A stretch of 64,000 nt of DNA from Halomonas campaniensis (GTDB lineage: Bacteria > Pseudomonadota > Gammaproteobacteria > Pseudomonadales > Halomonadaceae): positions 102,055-166,054 of the forward strand of contig NZ_JACHZF010000008.1 of assembly GCF_014193375.1 (NCBI RefSeq), in the 5' to 3' direction. The position numbers were made by a program, and so were the translations under genes. The notes under the pieces are model-generated. The model was not told the origin of the DNA. It did no database searches and saw only the letters and a program-made list of their open reading frames with translations. Below are positions 1-8,829 of the stretch, one piece after another (the first letter of the stretch is position 1; every line of letters begins with the position of its first letter).

Positions 1-458
1 CTGCCGCCGCCCTTGGCCGCCACGTGTACCTCGACGGTATCGCCGGGCACGATCTTGTGGTGGATGACCGCCGGGGTGTTATCGCCGGTGTTCTTGCGGG
101 CGCCGTCCGGATCCGCCAGTACCGAGGCACGCAGCACGTTGTCGGGCAGCTGGTAGGCGCGGCGCACGCCCTCGTTGATCATGTCGTCCAGGCTCATTTC
201 GGCGTCCCAGCGCACGTTCATGCCCACGTGCACGAAGACGGTGACGATGCCGGTATCCTGGCAGATCGGCCGCTTGCCGAAGGCGCACATGCGTGAGTTG
301 ATCAGGATCTGGGCGATGGCGTCCTTGGCCGCGGGGTTCTCCTCGCGCTCGTAGGCCGCCGCCATGGCGTCGATGAAGTCCTTCGGGTGGTAGTAGGAGA
401 TGTACTGCAGGGCATCGGCGACGCTCTGGATCAGGTCGTCCTGGCGAATCACGGTCAT
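1..458 (-). CDS. fumA: Class I fumarate hydratase, N-terminal part (cut by window edge)
   Basis: This is the first 152 codons of a fumarase that interconverts fumarate and malate in the TCA cycle; the rest lies beyond the left edge. The reading begins MTVIRQDDLIQSVADALQYI and contains the conserved RPICQDTG segment, whose cysteine is a ligand of the oxygen-sensitive [4Fe-4S] cluster in class I fumarases, followed by AAKGGG at the window edge. The N-terminus closely resembles the roughly 500-residue single-chain fumarases of Pseudomonas rather than the E. coli FumA N-terminus. The ATG at 458 is chosen because AAGGAG sits about 10 bases upstream. The family is certain; the isoform name is inferred. 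Confidence 0.9.
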   Translation of the reverse strand, partial: MTVIRQDDLIQSVADALQYISYYHPKDFIDAMAAAYEREENPAAKDAIAQILINSRMCAFGKRPICQDTGIVTVFVHVGMNVRWDAEMSLDDMINEGVRRAYQLPDNVLRASVLADPDGARKNTGDNTPAVIHHKIVPGDTVEVHVAAKGGG

Positions 459-604
459 CAGCAAGGGGCTCCTTGGCGTTGTCGGCTTGCCCGCTCGCGT
501 GCCGGCTCCCTGGCCGGTGTGGCGGGCTCGAACGGCGAGCATTATACCCCACCCCGTCGGCTGTCGACATTGGTGCCGCCGAAGGTCGCAGATGATGTCA
601 TGCA

Positions 605-626
605 GCAAGGATGATAACGGTATAAA
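605..626 (+). repeat. Dispersed 22-bp motif, copy 1
   Basis: GCAAGG-R-TGATAACGGTATAAA is present here and again at 28942-28963, with 21 of 22 bases identical and the same orientation. This copy lies between the 3' end of nei and the start of fumA, about 150 bases upstream of the fumarase start. It ends in TATAAA, which could be read as a -10 element on the plus strand, but no plus-strand gene follows it. Function unknown. Confidence 0.5.
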
Positions 627-644
627 GTCGGAAAAGGAGAATCG

Positions 645-1469
645 TCAGCCCGGCGGCTGGCACCGGGGACAGGCGTAGAGGCGCCGGGAGGCGACCATGA
701 CCCGCTCGATGCCCGAGCCGCAGGCGTGGCACGGCAGGCCGTCGCGCTCGAACACGGCGAAGCGCCAGCGCCGCCGCGAGGCGCCCCGCATCCGGTCGGC
801 GGCGGCCCACTCGGGGCGGTTGGTCACCCCGGCCTGGTCGTAGGCCTGGCGGGTCACCTCGAGGAGACGGCGAGCCAGCCGCTCGAGGGCCGCCTCGTCC
901 AGGTCCATGGGCCTCACCTTGTGGTGGAGGCCGGCGAAGAAGAGGATCTCGGAGCGCAGGTAGTTGCCGATGCCGGCGAACAGCGACTGGTCCAGCAGCA
1001 GCCCGCCCAGTCCGCGGAGCCGGAACCTGGGTTCCAGCAGCCGCGCCATGGCCTGCCCTGCCGTGACACCATGGGTCAGCAGGTCCGGGCCGAGCCGCGA
1101 CAGGAAGGGGTGCTCGCCTAGCCTGTCGCCGCGCCACAGCGAGACGTCCGAGGCGCTGTAGAGGCTCGCCGCCCTCCCCTCCGCCACCAGCCGCACCCGC
1201 AGCGAGCGACCGGTATCCGGCTCGCGCTCGGCGTCGTGGAGCTTCCAGACGCCGTAGAGCTGGTTGTGGGAATAGAGCACCCGGCCATCGTCGAAGCGGG
1301 TCAGCAGCGCCTTGCCCCAGCTGTCCACGGCGGTGACGCTTCGCCCCACCAGCGAATCGGCCTCCCGCGCCAGCTCGGGAAAGGCGAACCAGGCGTGATC
1401 GAGCCGCCGCCCGGCCAGCTGCTCATGGACACGGTCGGCAGCGCGGCGTATCTCGGGACCTTCAGGCAT
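645..1469 (-). CDS. nei: Endonuclease VIII (DNA glycosylase/AP lyase)
   Basis: A 274-residue Fpg/Nei-family base-excision enzyme that removes oxidised pyrimidines and nicks the abasic site. It begins MPEGPEIRRAAD, with the catalytic Pro2 and Glu3. A helix-two-turn-helix region is visible around LLLDQSLFAGIGNYLRSEIL, and the C-terminus carries a four-cysteine zinc finger (CHAC ... CPRC). The PEGPEI N-terminus and the LRSEIL form of the H2TH favour Nei over MutM. It lies 158 bases downstream of uvrB on the same strand, so the two repair genes are neighbours, but a hairpin-bearing repeat in the gap argues against a simple operon. Confidence 0.9.
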   Translation of the reverse strand: MPEGPEIRRAADRVHEQLAGRRLDHAWFAFPELAREADSLVGRSVTAVDSWGKALLTRFDDGRVLYSHNQLYGVWKLHDAEREPDTGRSLRVRLVAEGRAASLYSASDVSLWRGDRLGEHPFLSRLGPDLLTHGVTAGQAMARLLEPRFRLRGLGGLLLDQSLFAGIGNYLRSEILFFAGLHHKVRPMDLDEAALERLARRLLEVTRQAYDQAGVTNRPEWAAADRMRGASRRRWRFAVFERDGLPCHACGSGIERVMVASRRLYACPRCQPPG

Positions 1470-1535
1470 GCTGATTCCTCAGGTAATGGGGTTGGCGTTG
1501 AGGCGAAAGGCGCCGGGGACAGGCCTGAAGGGGGT

Positions 1536-1557
1536 CTTTTTCCAGGGAAGGAAAAAG
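1536..1557. terminator. Hairpin downstream of uvrB
   Basis: CTTTTTCC and GGAAAAAG form an 8-bp stem around the loop AGGGAA in the uvrB-nei gap. On the minus strand the right-hand side of the stem is followed by a pyrimidine-rich stretch, so it could weakly terminate uvrB transcripts. It directly abuts the 50-bp dispersed repeat at 1557-1606. Confidence 0.35.
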
Positions 1558-1606
1558 TAGCGTACAGGGAGGTATTTACAGCGCCCCCGCACAGGCCTGT
1601 CGCCGG
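1557..1606 (-). repeat. Dispersed 50-bp intergenic repeat, copy 1
   Basis: Read on the minus strand this segment matches 6358-6407: both share CGGCGACAG, then GGCGCTGTAAA, then TCCCTG and CGCTAC at the same spacing. Both copies lie in gaps between minus-strand genes (uvrB-nei and prfC-tatD). The pattern suggests a dispersed intergenic element of the genome. Confidence 0.6.
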
Positions 1607-1627
1607 AACAGCCTTGAGCAGGCACAA

Positions 1628-3649
1628 CTACCCCAGCGCCAGCTGGCGCTCCCTGAGCTCATGCAGGCGGTCGCGCAGCCTTGCTGCCTCCTCGAACTCC
1701 AGGTTCTGGGCCGCCTCGAACATGGCATCCTCGACCCGCGAGACCTCCTTGAGCAGGTCCGCCGGCGACAGCTCGGCGGGGTCGTAGAGCGCCTCGCGCT
1801 CGGCCACCTTGCGCTCGCCGCGCCGCCCCTTGCCCTTCTTCCCGGGGGCCTGGGCGGCCTCGAGGATATCGGCTACCGAACGGGTCACGGTGGTCGGCGT
1901 GATGCCGTGGGCCTCGTTGTGGGCGATCTGCTTGGCGCGGCGCCGCTCGGTCTCCTCCATGGCCCGGCGCATGGAGTCGGTGACCCGGTCGCCGTAGAGG
2001 ATGGCCTTGCCGTGGGCGTTGCGCGCCGCGCGGCCGATGGTCTGGATCAGCGAGCGCTCGTTGCGCAGGAAGCCCTCCTTGTCGGCGTCGAGGATCGCCA
2101 CCAGCGACACCTCGGGGATATCGAGGCCCTCGCGCAGCAGGTTGATGCCCACCAGGACGTCGAACTTGCCCAGGCGCAGGTCGCGGATGATCTCCACCCG
2201 CTCCACGGTGTCGATGTCCGAGTGCAGGTAGCGCACCCGCACGTCGTGCTCGTCGAGGTACTCGGTGAGGTCCTCGGCCATGCGCTTGGTCAGGGTGGTC
2301 ACCAGCACCCGTTCGCCCACCTCGGCGCGCAGGCGGATCTCCGAGAGCAGGTCGTCCACCTGGGTGGTAGCCGGCCGCACCTCGAGTTCGGGGTCGAGCA
2401 GGCCGGTGGGGCGCACCACCTGCTCCACCACCTGGCCGGCGTGCTCGGCCTCGTAGGGACCCGGGGTCGCCGAGACGAAGATCGTCTGGGGGCAGATCGC
2501 CTCCCACTCCTCGAACTTCATCGGCCGGTTGTCCAGCGCCGAGGGCAGCCGGAAGCCGTACTCCACCAGGGTCTCCTTGCGGGAGCGGTCACCCTTGTAC
2601 ATGCCGCCCACCTGGGGAACGCTGACGTGGGACTCGTCGATGAACAGCAGCGCATCCGCCGGCAGGTAGTCGAAGAAGGTGGGCGGCGGCTCCCCCGGCT
2701 GGCGCCCGGAGAGGTAGCGGGAGTAGTTCTCGATGCCGTTGCAGTAGCCCAGCTCCAGCATCATCTCGATGTCGTAGAGGGTGCGCTGCTCGAGCCGCTG
2801 GGCCTCCACCAGCCGGTCGTGCTTGCGCAGCCAGTCGAGGCGCTCCACCAGCTCCGCCTTGATCGCATCGATGGCTCCCAGGATCGTCTCCCGGGGCGTG
2901 ACGTAGTGGGACTTGGGGTAGATGGTCATGCGCGGCACCCGGCCCCGCACCTCGCCGGTGAGCGGGTCGAACAGGCTGATGCTGTCGATCTCGTCGTCGA
3001 ACAGCTCGACCCGCACCGCCTCGTCCTCGGCGTCGGCCGGGAAGATATCGATGACGTCGCCGCGCACCCGGTAGGTGCCGCGCTTGAAGTCCATGTCGTT
3101 GCGGGTGTACTGCAGCTCCGCCAGGCGGCGCAGTAACTTGCGCTGGTCGATCAGCTCGCCGCGGGTGAAGTGCAGGCGCATCTTCAGGTACTGGTCGGGA
3201 TCGCCGAGGCCGTAGATCGCCGACACCGAGACCACGATCAGCGCATCGCGCCGCTCCAGCAGCGCCTTGGTGGCCGAGAGGCGCATCTGCTCGATATGGT
3301 CGTTGATGGAGGCATCCTTCTCGATGAAGGTGTCCGACGACGGCACGTAGGCCTCGGGCTGGTAGTAGTCGTAGTAGGAGACGAAGTACTCGATGGCGTT
3401 GTCGGGAAAGAACGCCTTGAACTCGCCATACAGCTGGGCCGCCAGGGTCTTGTTGGGCGCCATGACGATGGTCGGGCGCTGCAGGCGCTCGACCACGTTG
3501 GCCATGGTGAAGGTCTTGCCCGACCCCGTCACCCCGAGCAGCGTCTGGTGGGCCAGCCCCGCTTCCAGCCCCTTGACCAGGCTGTCGATGGCCACGGGCT
3601 GGTCACCGGCGGGCTGGAACTTCGAGGCGAGGCGAAAGGGCTTGCTCAT
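1628..3649 (-). CDS. uvrB: Excinuclease ABC subunit B
   Basis: A 673-residue UvrB of normal length, the damage-verification helicase of nucleotide excision repair that works with UvrA and UvrC. It has the Walker A motif GVTGSGKT near residue 40, and the [20 protein letters not shown] beta-hairpin region that locks around damaged DNA. It also has DESHVSVPQ in the Walker B/helicase region, helicase motifs V-VI ([26 protein letters not shown]), and a C-terminal UVR domain ([14 protein letters not shown]) for UvrC contact. ATG at 3649 is preceded by GGAGACACC. No LexA-type box was recognised upstream. Confidence 0.98.
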   Translation of the reverse strand: MSKPFRLASKFQPAGDQPVAIDSLVKGLEAGLAHQTLLGVTGSGKTFTMANVVERLQRPTIVMAPNKTLAAQLYGEFKAFFPDNAIEYFVSYYDYYQPEAYVPSSDTFIEKDASINDHIEQMRLSATKALLERRDALIVVSVSAIYGLGDPDQYLKMRLHFTRGELIDQRKLLRRLAELQYTRNDMDFKRGTYRVRGDVIDIFPADAEDEAVRVELFDDEIDSISLFDPLTGEVRGRVPRMTIYPKSHYVTPRETILGAIDAIKAELVERLDWLRKHDRLVEAQRLEQRTLYDIEMMLELGYCNGIENYSRYLSGRQPGEPPPTFFDYLPADALLFIDESHVSVPQVGGMYKGDRSRKETLVEYGFRLPSALDNRPMKFEEWEAICPQTIFVSATPGPYEAEHAGQVVEQVVRPTGLLDPELEVRPATTQVDDLLSEIRLRAEVGERVLVTTLTKRMAEDLTEYLDEHDVRVRYLHSDIDTVERVEIIRDLRLGKFDVLVGINLLREGLDIPEVSLVAILDADKEGFLRNERSLIQTIGRAARNAHGKAILYGDRVTDSMRRAMEETERRRAKQIAHNEAHGITPTTVTRSVADILEAAQAPGKKGKGRRGERKVAEREALYDPAELSPADLLKEVSRVEDAMFEAAQNLEFEEAARLRDRLHELRERQLALG

Positions 3650-3707
3650 GGTGTCTCCGGGCTGGGGCGGACGCCACCGGGGCGTCCGCGAGTCGGGCCG
3701 ACCGGGT

Positions 3708-4133
3708 TCAGGCCTCGGCGGCGCTGGTGGTCCGGGTGGTCACCTCCACGGTGGAGGCGGTCATCAGGCGATGGATCGGGCACTTGTGGCTGATCTCCTC
3801 CAGCCTGGCCAGCTGCTCCGGGTCCTCGATGCCGTGGAAGGTCATGACCACTTCGAGTCGGTAGGTGCCCCGGCGTTCCTCGCTGTCGTCACGGTTCACC
3901 TTGACGCTCACCCCCTCCAGGGGCCATTTCTTGCGACGGGCGTACATCTGCGAGGTGATCGCCTTGCAGGCGCCCAGGGAGAGGTCGAAGTAGTCGTGGG
4001 GGTCGGGCGCGCTGCCCTCGCCGCCATAGGCCTCGGGCACGTCCACGAAGAGGTCCTCGAAGCCGTCGAGTTCGACCCGCTGGCGGTAGATGCTGTTGCG
4101 TTCGCTGATGACCTCTATGGTCTTCTTCATCAT
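3708..4133 (-). CDS. OsmC/YhfA-type peroxiredoxin-like protein
   Basis: A 141-residue OsmC-family protein; members of this family detoxify organic hydroperoxides with two cysteines. Both expected cysteines are visible, in [14 protein letters not shown] and in [10 protein letters not shown], and the [11 protein letters not shown] stretch is typical of the YhfA branch. The start ATG at 4133 overlaps the stop of the upstream HMA-like gene by four bases (ATGA); a second ATG follows immediately at 4130. The coupling indicates translational linkage of the two genes. Substrate not known. Confidence 0.85.
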   Translation of the reverse strand: MMKKTIEVISERNSIYRQRVELDGFEDLFVDVPEAYGGEGSAPDPHDYFDLSLGACKAITSQMYARRKKWPLEGVSVKVNRDDSEERRGTYRLEVVMTFHGIEDPEQLARLEEISHKCPIHRLMTASTVEVTTRTTSAAEA

Positions 4134-4327
4134 GTGACCTCGATACCAAGTTTGAGGGATTCCACGGCCCGGATCAGGACCTCGCGCTTCACCCTTCCCT
4201 CCACGTCGGCCCCATGCCGCCCCACCTCGACACTGTCGACGCCGTCGAGCATCATCAGCGCCGTGGTGATGCGGTTGATCTGGTCGGCGTTCTCGACGCC
4301 CTTGAAGCTCAGCGACTGGTGCGCCAT
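4130..4327 (-). CDS. Small HMA-fold protein lacking the metal-binding CxxC
   Basis: A 65-residue protein whose pattern (a beta strand with SLSFKGV, then a helix, then LDGVDSVEVGRHGADVEG and a second helix) fits the ferredoxin-like heavy-metal-associated fold. It has no cysteine at all, so it cannot bind copper the way CopZ-type chaperones do. A start at ATG 4327 gives the compact domain and has GGGGAG about 6 bases upstream. It is the first gene of a two-gene unit with the OsmC protein. Fold assignment is moderate; a role as an adaptor or regulator is only a guess. Confidence 0.6.
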   Translation of the reverse strand: MAHQSLSFKGVENADQINRITTALMMLDGVDSVEVGRHGADVEGRVKREVLIRAVESLKLGIEVT

Positions 4328-4493
4328 GGCGGTCTCCCCGGTGGCCGGCCCCTGCCGGGGCCGCTGGAACGGACAAGCGACAGCCGCCGAGTCTAGCATG
4401 GCCTCGGGGCGCCGACAGCGGTTGCAATGTCGCACGGACGCCCGCATTACGTCAGGATACCTTCATCGCACACGACGCTTGAGGAGCCCGCAG

Positions 4494-5531
4494 ATGAATG
4501 CATGGACCACCGCCCTGGGCGGCCGGCAGGAGGCCGAGGATCGGGTCGTCTTCGACACGCCGGCACAGGCTCGCCTGGCCCTGGACAGCACCGTGATCGC
4601 CCCGCTGGTCCACCTGGGCGTACTCGACATCACCGGCTCGGGCGCCGAGGCCTTCCTCCAGGGCCAGACCAGTGCGGAGGTCGGCCTGGCCGATGGCCGC
4701 TTCGCGCCGCTTACCGCCTTCTGCACCCCCAAGGGACGCATGCTGGCCAACGCCCAGCTGCTGCGCCTCGCCCCCGAGCACTACCGCCTGATCATGCATC
4801 GGGAGCTGGTGGCGCCCCTGGCCGATCACCTGAAGAAGTTTGCCGCCTTCTACAAGGTCGACTTGAGGACGCGCGACGACCTGGCGCTGATCGGCCTGAT
4901 CGGCCAGGAGGCAACCGCCACCGCCGAGGTGCGTTTCGACATCGTGGCGCCCACGGTCTGGCACCATGCCGGCCAGGACGACACCCAGCTGCTCACCCAC
5001 CCCGGGCCGCGCCCCCGGGTGCTGGCCTGCCTGCCCGCCGAGCAGGCACTCGCCTGCTGGGCGCGGCTCGCCGAATCGGCCAGCCCGGTGGGCAACGCCG
5101 TGTGGTGCCTGCACGACATCCAGGCCGGGATCGCCTGGCTCACCCCGGCACATCGCGACGCCCTGCTGCCGCAGATGATCAACTGGGAGGCGCTGGGCGG
5201 CATCAGCTTCAAGAAGGGCTGCTACACGGGGCAGGAGGTGGTGGCGCGGGCGCACTTCCGCGGCCAGGTGAAGAAGCGCCTGGTGCGGGCCCAGCTGGAG
5301 GGGAGCGAGCTGCCCGCCCTGGCAAGCCCGGTGGAGACCGCCGACGGCAAGGCCGTGGGCGAGGTGCTGGCCGCGGAGCTCGACGCCTATGACCAGGCGG
5401 AGATCCTGGCGGTGCTGAGCACCAAGGAGGACCTGGGCCCCCTGAGCGTGGCAGGCCAGGCCCTCAAGCTGCTGAAGCTGCCCTACCCCATCGAACGGCT
5501 GGACCCTGAGAGCCTGGCCGCCAGGCGCTGA
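4494..5531 (+). CDS. ygfZ: Folate-binding protein YgfZ (Fe-S cluster maintenance)
   Basis: A 345-residue YgfZ/GcvT-like protein that binds tetrahydrofolate and supports assembly or repair of certain Fe-S enzymes. It shows the YgfZ signature KGCYTGQEVVAR with its essential cysteine, a glycine-cleavage T-like N-terminal part (GSGAEAFLQGQTSAEV), and a C-terminal barrel. ATG 4494 follows GAGGAG by 7 bases. It is divergent from the HMA/OsmC pair across 166 bases, and its stop codon is directly adjacent to the convergent stop of the TatD gene with no intergenic base. Confidence 0.92.
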   Translation: MNAWTTALGGRQEAEDRVVFDTPAQARLALDSTVIAPLVHLGVLDITGSGAEAFLQGQTSAEVGLADGRFAPLTAFCTPKGRMLANAQLLRLAPEHYRLIMHRELVAPLADHLKKFAAFYKVDLRTRDDLALIGLIGQEATATAEVRFDIVAPTVWHHAGQDDTQLLTHPGPRPRVLACLPAEQALACWARLAESASPVGNAVWCLHDIQAGIAWLTPAHRDALLPQMINWEALGGISFKKGCYTGQEVVARAHFRGQVKKRLVRAQLEGSELPALASPVETADGKAVGEVLAAELDAYDQAEILAVLSTKEDLGPLSVAGQALKLLKLPYPIERLDPESLAARR

Positions 5532-6296
5532 TCAGAGGCCGAAGAGCCGCCTGGCGGTGGCGGAGCTGGCCGCCGCCACCGCCTGCGGGGATTGCCCGCG
5601 CAGCTCGGCGACCGCCCGGCACACCTCCGCCACCCGCGCCGGCTCGTTGCGCTCGCCGCGGTGCCCGGCCAGCGGCATGTCGGGGCTGTCGGTCTCCAGC
5701 ACATAGCCCTCGTCGGGCAGCGCCGCCACCGCCCGCCGCAGCCGCTGCGCCCGATCGAAGGTGACCGCCCCCCCCAGGCCGACGACGAAGCCGAGCTCGA
5801 GAAAGGCCGTCGCCTGCTCGGGTGAGCCCGCGAAGGCGTGGATCAGCCCGCCGGCGGGCAGCGCCAGCTGACGCAGCCGCCTGGCGACCCGGTCGTTGGC
5901 CCGCACGCAGTGGATCACCACCGGCAGGCGGCGATCCCTGGCCAGGCGCAGCTGGGCATCGAACAGCCGCCACTGGGCCTCCAGGGTGTCGGCGAAGCGG
6001 GCATCGATGCCACACTCGCCGACCGCCACCACCTCGGGATGCTCATCCAGCGCCGTCTCCAGGGCCGCCAGGTCCTGCTCGCCATGCTGATCCATGAAGT
6101 AGGGATGCAGCCCCAGGCAGACGCCGACGTCGTCGCGCTTCCCCAGCGCCAGCACGTCGGGCCAGCGCTCGCGCGTCGTGCCCGGCACCACGAAATGGGA
6201 AACGCCCACCGCCCTGGCCCGCTCGACCACCGCCTCGCGGTCGGCGTCGAAATCGGGGAAGTCCAGATGGCAGTGGGCGTCGATCAGCGGATGCAT
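5532..6296 (-). CDS. TatD-family metal-dependent nuclease/hydrolase
   Basis: A 254-residue TIM-barrel amidohydrolase of the TatD family; members act as magnesium-dependent 3'-5' exonucleases or D-aminoacyl-tRNA-linked hydrolases. Metal ligands are visible as the HxH pair in DAHCHLDF, Glu in AVGECGID, His in VVIHCVRAN and Asp in LETDSPDM. The overall sequence looks more like the YjjV subgroup than TatD itself. ATG 6296 is preferred over the in-frame GTG one codon upstream. It ends flush against ygfZ in convergent orientation. Confidence 0.85.
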   Translation of the reverse strand: MHPLIDAHCHLDFPDFDADREAVVERARAVGVSHFVVPGTTRERWPDVLALGKRDDVGVCLGLHPYFMDQHGEQDLAALETALDEHPEVVAVGECGIDARFADTLEAQWRLFDAQLRLARDRRLPVVIHCVRANDRVARRLRQLALPAGGLIHAFAGSPEQATAFLELGFVVGLGGAVTFDRAQRLRRAVAALPDEGYVLETDSPDMPLAGHRGERNEPARVAEVCRAVAELRGQSPQAVAAASSATARRLFGL

Positions 6297-6357
6297 CACT
6301 ATAGGCCCTCGGTCGCGACGAGAGGGACTTCACAGGGGAGTCTGAATCGCGGCTTTC

Positions 6358-6407
6358 CCGGCGACAGCCCTTCGCGGAGGCGCTGTAAACCCATCCCTGG
6401 GCGCTAC
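6358..6407 (+). repeat. Dispersed 50-bp intergenic repeat, copy 2
   Basis: Matches the reverse complement of 1557-1606 (CGGCGACAG ... GGCGCTGTAAA ... TCCCTG ... CGCTAC at equal spacing). It lies in the 196-base gap between prfC and the TatD gene. The rest of that gap holds no credible gene. Confidence 0.6.
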
Positions 6408-6476
6408 CGATGCCATCCCTGGCATAGGACCTCCGCTTCGGGCTATCCCCGGCGCCGCTCGGCTTGGCACTATCCT

Positions 6477-6492
6477 GCTCGGCGCTCGGCGC
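6477..6492 (-). repeat. GCGCCGA heptamer array after the prfC stop
   Basis: Read on the minus strand, 2.3 copies of GCGCCGA begin at the base right after the TGA stop of prfC and are followed by AGGAT. The same arrangement is seen after regA (15920-15945) and ppnN (38044-38098). Confidence 0.7.
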
Positions 6493-8082
6493 TCAATGCT
6501 CCCGGGTGGGCTGGAAGCGGATCTCCGGCCAGCGCTCCTGGGTCATCTGCAGGTTGACCCGGGTGGGGGCGATATAGGTCAGGTAGCCGCCGCCGTCGAT
6601 GGCCAGGTTGGCGCTGGCCTTGCGCTTGAACTCCTCGAGCTTCTTGGCGTCGTCGCAGTAGATCCAGCGGGCGGTGTTGACGTTGACCCCCTCGTAGACC
6701 GCCTCCACCTTGTACTCCTCCTTGAGGCGGTGAGCGACCACGTCGAACTGCAGGGTACCCACGGCACCGAGGATCAGGTCGTTGTTGTCCAGCGGCATGA
6801 ACACCTGGGTGGCGCCCTCCTCGGAGAGCTGCTGCAGGCCCTTCTGCAGCGCCTTCATCTTGAGCGGGTCCTTCAAGCGCACGCGCTTGAACAGCTCCGG
6901 GGCGAAGTGCGGGATGCCGGTGAAGCGCATCTCCTCGCCCTGGGTGAAGGTGTCGCCGATCTGGATGGTGCCGTGGTTGTGCAGGCCGATGATGTCGCCG
7001 GGCCAGGCCTCCTCCACCTGGGAGCGGTCCGAGGCCATGAAGGTCAACGCATCCGCGATCTTTACATCTTTCCCGATGCGCACATGGCGCATCTTCATGT
7101 TCTTGTCGTACTTGCCCGAGCAGACCCGCAGGAAGGCGATGCGGTCGCGGTGGTTGGGATCCATGTTGGCCTGGATCTTGAACACGAAGCCGGTGAAGCG
7201 TGAATCCTCGGCCTCCACGGTGCGAGTGTCGGTCTCGCGAGGCTGGGGGGGCGGCGCATACTCGACGAAGCCGTCCATCATCTCGCGCACGCCGAAGTTG
7301 CCCATGGCGGTACCGAAGTAGACCGGGGTGAGCTCGCCGCGCAGGTAGGCGTCATGGTCGAAGGCGTGGGAGGCCCCGCGCACCAGCTCCACCTCCATGC
7401 GCAGCTCCTCGGCCTGCTCCTCGCCCAGCACCTCGTCCACCTCCGGGTTGTCGAGCCCCTCGATGCGCCTGTCATCGGGGATACGGCTGCCCTGCCCCTG
7501 GGTATAGAGGTGGATCACATCGTTGTAGAGGTGGTAGACGCCCCTGAAGTGGCGGCCCATGCCGATCGGCCAGGTCATCGGCGCGCACTGGATGTTAAGC
7601 ACCGTCTCCACCTCGTCCATCACCTCGATGGGATCGCGGATGTCGCGGTCCATCTTGTTGACGAAGGTGAGGATCGGCGTGGTACGCAGGCGACACACCT
7701 CCATCAGCTTGATGGTACGCGCCTCGACGCCCTTGGCGCCGTCGATCACCATCAGCGCCGAGTCCACCGCGGTGAGGGTGCGGTAGGTGTCCTCGGAGAA
7801 GTCCTCGTGGCCCGGGGTGTCGAGCAGGTTGACGATGCGTCCGCCGTAGGGGAACTGCATCACCGAGGTGGTCACCGAGATGCCCCGCTCCTGCTCCATC
7901 TTCATCCAGTCGGAGGTGGCGTGGCGGTCGGCGCGCTTGCTCTTCACGGAACCGGCCATCTGGATGGCGTTCCCGAACAGCAGCATCTTCTCGGTGATGG
8001 TGGTCTTGCCCGCGTCGGGGTGAGAGATGATCGCGAAGGTCCTGCGCAGCCCGACTTCCCGGGCCAGAGTGGCATCTGACAT
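6493..8082 (-). CDS. prfC: Peptide chain release factor 3
   Basis: A 529-residue translational GTPase that recycles RF1/RF2 from the ribosome after termination. GTP-binding motifs are present: G1 SHPDAGKTT, the G2 region [11 protein letters not shown]3 DTPGHEDF and G4 NKMDR. The C-terminal part ([29 protein letters not shown]) is typical of RF3. The length matches the E. coli protein. ATG at 8082 has only a weak ribosome-binding site. The stop codon is immediately followed by a GCGCCGA array. Confidence 0.97.
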   Translation of the reverse strand: MSDATLAREVGLRRTFAIISHPDAGKTTITEKMLLFGNAIQMAGSVKSKRADRHATSDWMKMEQERGISVTTSVMQFPYGGRIVNLLDTPGHEDFSEDTYRTLTAVDSALMVIDGAKGVEARTIKLMEVCRLRTTPILTFVNKMDRDIRDPIEVMDEVETVLNIQCAPMTWPIGMGRHFRGVYHLYNDVIHLYTQGQGSRIPDDRRIEGLDNPEVDEVLGEEQAEELRMEVELVRGASHAFDHDAYLRGELTPVYFGTAMGNFGVREMMDGFVEYAPPPQPRETDTRTVEAEDSRFTGFVFKIQANMDPNHRDRIAFLRVCSGKYDKNMKMRHVRIGKDVKIADALTFMASDRSQVEEAWPGDIIGLHNHGTIQIGDTFTQGEEMRFTGIPHFAPELFKRVRLKDPLKMKALQKGLQQLSEEGATQVFMPLDNNDLILGAVGTLQFDVVAHRLKEEYKVEAVYEGVNVNTARWIYCDDAKKLEEFKRKASANLAIDGGGYLTYIAPTRVNLQMTQERWPEIRFQPTREH

Positions 8083-8187
8083 CGATTTCGAATTCGTCTC
8101 GAGGCACCGGGGGCCGGTGCGTGGATTGGCATGGCCGGCATTCTACGCCCTCGAGCCAATGAAATGTAGGGCGGCGCCGGCGCCCGC

Positions 8188-8829
8188 TCAGCCCGCCTCG
8201 TCGTCCTCACCTTGCGCCGCCTCGCGCCAGCCCTGTTCGCTGGCCTGGTATTCGCGCACCAGCTGGTGCAGGAAGGCCATCCCGGCGGAGCTCAGGAAGT
8301 AGCGCTCGGCGCCACTGCGGAACAGGAAGTGGCGCCGGGCCAGGTACTCCATGGCCTCGGGCCAGCCCTTGTCGATACGCGCCGTGCGCAGGATATCCAG
8401 GTACTCCTCCTCGGCGCCCATGGCCTCGAGGTCGGCCTCGCGCAGCCCGGCATCGGGACGACCGAGGAACTCCAGGTCGCGGCCGCTGCGGGCGAAGTAG
8501 CGGCCGATCAGCAGCAGGATCACCTGCACCCGGAGGGCGTGCTCGTCGTGCTCGTCATCCTCCTCGTCGACCTGCTCGCGCAGGTAGAAGAAGCCGCCCG
8601 ACTCGTGGAAGGCGAGTTCATAGCCCAGGTGCTCGTAGAGCCGCCGGAAGTGCCCCAGGTGGTTGTAGACCACGTTGTAGAGCGGATTGTCGACCAGCTC
8701 GGCGCGGTTCAGGTCCCACACCTGGCGCAGCAGCACCCGCCCCTGGGAGAACTCGCGGTAGATGGCCGCGCTGTGGGCCGGCAGCACCTCGTCGAAGCTG
8801 TCGGCGGTGCGAGCGATGGCATCGGTCAT
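8188..8829 (-). CDS. mksE: Condensin accessory subunit MksE (JetB-like)
   Basis: A 213-residue winged-helix KITE-type subunit that in Mks/Wadjet complexes bridges the kleisin and the SMC heads. It lacks sequence landmarks beyond the family pattern: an N-terminal segment (EVLPAHSAAIYREFSQGRVL), an acidic middle (DEEDDEHDEH), and a C-terminal helix-rich part. The call therefore rests partly on position: it is the last gene of a four-gene operon and its ATG overlaps the MksF stop by four bases, with AGGAG 8 bases upstream. The acidic insertion around residues 105-120 is variable in such proteins. Likely partners are MksF and MksB. Confidence 0.8.
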   Translation of the reverse strand: MTDAIARTADSFDEVLPAHSAAIYREFSQGRVLLRQVWDLNRAELVDNPLYNVVYNHLGHFRRLYEHLGYELAFHESGGFFYLREQVDEEDDEHDEHALRVQVILLLIGRYFARSGRDLEFLGRPDAGLREADLEAMGAEEEYLDILRTARIDKGWPEAMEYLARRHFLFRSGAERYFLSSAGMAFLHQLVREYQASEQGWREAAQGEDDEAG

